NCBI GenBank assembly: GCA_024760905.1
Contig: CM045731.1
Coordinates: 57,725,125-57,789,124 of the forward strand
Source of the DNA: Plotosus lineatus
Taxonomy: Eukaryota > Chordata > Actinopteri > Siluriformes > Plotosidae
Direction of reading: 5' to 3'
DNA: 64,000 nt
The notes beneath the pieces are model-generated. The model had not been told where the DNA came from, searched no databases, and saw nothing but the letters and a program-made list of their open reading frames with translations. The translations under genes were made by a program, and so were the position numbers. Below, one piece after another: positions 1 through 64,000 of this stretch (position 1 is the first letter of the stretch; every line of letters starts with the position of its first letter).

Positions 1-130
1 CAGTCATTCATACTCACACTTGGGATATTTGGTACAGCCAGTTAGCCTACTGTGTATGTTTTTATCCTGGTAACCAGAGTACCTGGCGGAGTCCCATACA
101 GGCGTGGAACAAAAACCCAGGAATCTCATG
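1..130 (-). mobile_element. SINE family B fragment
   Basis: Antisense remnant of the window's commonest SINE: ggtacagccagttagcctac, then an accagagtacctgg motif. Cut by the window edge. 131-780 otherwise holds nothing recognisable. Confidence 0.6.
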
Positions 131-780
131 TTATGAAGTGGACACTTCCACTACGCTACTATGTCACCTCTTTCTATGTCAAAATATTTACTGCCAGCAA
201 AAGCATTCAAATGGCTTGAGTAACTCAGTAACTTGCAACCACACAATAGCTTTTCACTGTAATCCAGTTGGAAAAACATAAACAGCAAAGTTGTTTGTTT
301 GTTTTTATTTTGGAAATAGACTTTGTTGTGCGTGCTACTTTTAAATAATAAGAGCAAACTGGTGTGTGTGAGAACCGACTTGATAAACTGAGTACTGCGC
401 TGCATCAGGACCAACACAAGGACATGTAGAGGATGCAAACAAACGGACATAGGGTCCATTCGATAGCTTTTATAATAGTGTTATGAGTTGGTCAGAGGAG
501 AAAACAAACGGTTTACTTTGATGTGGAGAAATATGGTAAAATATGGCTCTTGTTAAACAAATAAGTTTCCCTTTAAACAGTGGGATTATATTAATACTGT
601 TTTCTTTAAAGTGTTCTTGTTTCCATGTAACCGCTTATTCGCATGGGTTTCTCTATGGAGGGCATGTCATATCATTTAAAACTAATAATGCAACGTCTAT
701 TATTATTATTGAAGTTTTATTAGTATTTTATATTTTTATTTAAGTATGGGAACAGTAATTAATGTAATTCACTGTGGATT

Positions 781-781
<1 letters not shown>

Positions 782-844
<63 letters not shown>
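782..844 (+). repeat. (TG)n microsatellite upstream of exon 1
   Basis: About 30 TG units, followed by a second short TG run ending 10 nt before exon 1. Confidence 0.97.
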
Positions 845-849
<5 letters not shown>

Positions 850-888
850 GCATGTTATCATGTTGTGTGTGTGTGTGTTCTCTTTCAG

Positions 889-62660
<61,772 letters not shown>

Positions 62661-62822
62661 GTGAGTTACTCTTGCTTTTATTGAAAACAAACACGCACAC
62701 ACGGTTAAACGTTAAATCGCCTCCAGGGAGTCTTTACGCAGCGCCGCAGATTACTAAAACAGAAACCCCGGAAAAACAGCAGAAACATTCTTTACAATAA
62801 TTTATTTCAAAACACAGCAAAG

Positions 62823-62877
<55 letters not shown>

Positions 62878-64000
62878 AGGGTCTAAAGCCTCGGATTTAG
62901 AAAGCTGGAATGACTTCATGGTAGACGATTTTGCCTTCTGGGATTTAACTGCCCGGTGAACGCTAAAGAGCTACCAGGAGAACCAAGAGGGTGTGGCATC
63001 TGTTCATGTAAAGTTTGGTCATGCTAAGAATTATTGTACATCAAGAACCAGACCGGTTCAATCATCGTGACTACACAGGTGTACATGATGCAAACGAGGC
63101 CTAACAAATGTTACTGTTTATTTCCGTGAAGGTAAAATTGTAAAGGGAGCACCGACTGCCTTGTATTACACATGATGGATGCTCATATTTATCAGCCAAG
63201 TGCATAATTTGCTTATATTTTTGTCACAGATCTCATACAAAATTCACCATAATGGTCCCAGAATCCCAGTAATCCCAGTAATCCCAGCAACAGTTCTCAT
63301 GTATCAACTAATTAGACTAATGAAAAAAGACGTGAAAGAAATATAGTGATATCTTTGTGGCACCAAAAAGATGACCCAACATGATTCTTGACACAAGAAT
63401 TAAAGATGGCCGCCATCTCCTTGTTGCAGTCTTGAATTTAAAGATAGCAGTGTTTTCAATGTGTATCTTGTACATTAAGTTGCATCGTAGACATCAATTC
63501 ATCGTCGTACAGTCGGCACTCTTTGAACAAGACATCATTCCCAAGGTCATTAGATCCATATAAACAGTGCGGTTCGGGCAATAACAGAAATGACTGGGAT
63601 TCAATTCCAGACTTCCAAAACATTCCTTCCGTTTATTCCTTCGAGTACTCCTGGGTAACTTGGTACTCTTAGTATTCCGTAACGTTATTATTTTGAGACG
63701 TTTATCATTCATGTTATACCTCTCTGAGAGTCTTTTAAATACAAATAAATCTGTGAGCTTTACGTGATTTATTTATTTATTTATTTTTATCATGGTTGTT
63801 ATTCGTTCCAAAACTCCTTTTCATGCTGGATGTGTTTTCCCTGTGGACGTGGATAAAACCAGACTCACTCATGTCCAGATCCATTACCCCAGTAATATTT
63901 TATAGACTGAATCTACGACGAACATCTGGAATGTTTCCACAGTATATTATATATTACCTTCTAGATGTGACGTAACAAAAAAAAAAAATACAGCAGATAC
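62661..64000. other. Intron 31 (partial), nothing recognised except a (CA)n
   Basis: (CA)n at 62825-62876, about 26 units. No collagen exon, transposon or coding segment recognised to the window end. Confidence 0.6.

Overview
The window is intronic and exonic DNA of a teleost fish. The evidence is one vertebrate-type fibrillar-collagen gene on the plus strand, dense (TG)n microsatellites, and fish-style mobile DNA: Rex3/RTE LINEs, tRNA-derived SINEs, a Penelope-like element, pogo/Tigger-like elements and hAT miniatures. The species cannot be fixed from sequence alone.

The only convincing host gene is a central slice of a short-type fibrillar collagen, most likely col24a1 (the paralogue col27a1 is the alternative). 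I place 31 exons between 889 and 62660. Every exon is phase 0, starts with a Gly codon and is 45, 54 or 108 bp. Joined, they give 570 codons, or 190 uninterrupted Gly-X-Y triplets. The start codon, N-terminal domain, the rest of the helix and the C-propeptide lie outside the window.

Layout. 1-7.5 kb: exons 1-3, with a decayed antisense LINE at 1.4-5.2 kb. 7.5-17 kb: intron 3, a nest of mobile DNA (SINE, pogo-like element with a transposase C-terminus, Rex3-like LINE, RTE LINE, TIR element in an ATT microsatellite). 17-31.5 kb: exons 4-15, including a tight cluster at 22.4-23.6 kb and a nearly full-length antisense RTE LINE at 26.4-29.2 kb. 31.5-37.4 kb: exons 15-19. 37.4-46.6 kb: intron 19, with a perfect hAT miniature, pogo-like transposase N-terminus, a LINE 5' fragment, an unassigned TIR element and SINEs. 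46.6-46.9 kb: exons 20-22, compact. 46.9-64 kb: exons 23-31, with a four-deep transposon nest in intron 24 and a Penelope-like fragment in intron 29.

Mobile DNA explains most of the intron length. Every LINE fragment that keeps its 3' end is antisense to the collagen gene. Several acceptor sites sit directly against long (TG)n tracts, which could make these frame-neutral exons skippable. No operon, CRISPR array, rRNA gene or functional tRNA gene was seen.
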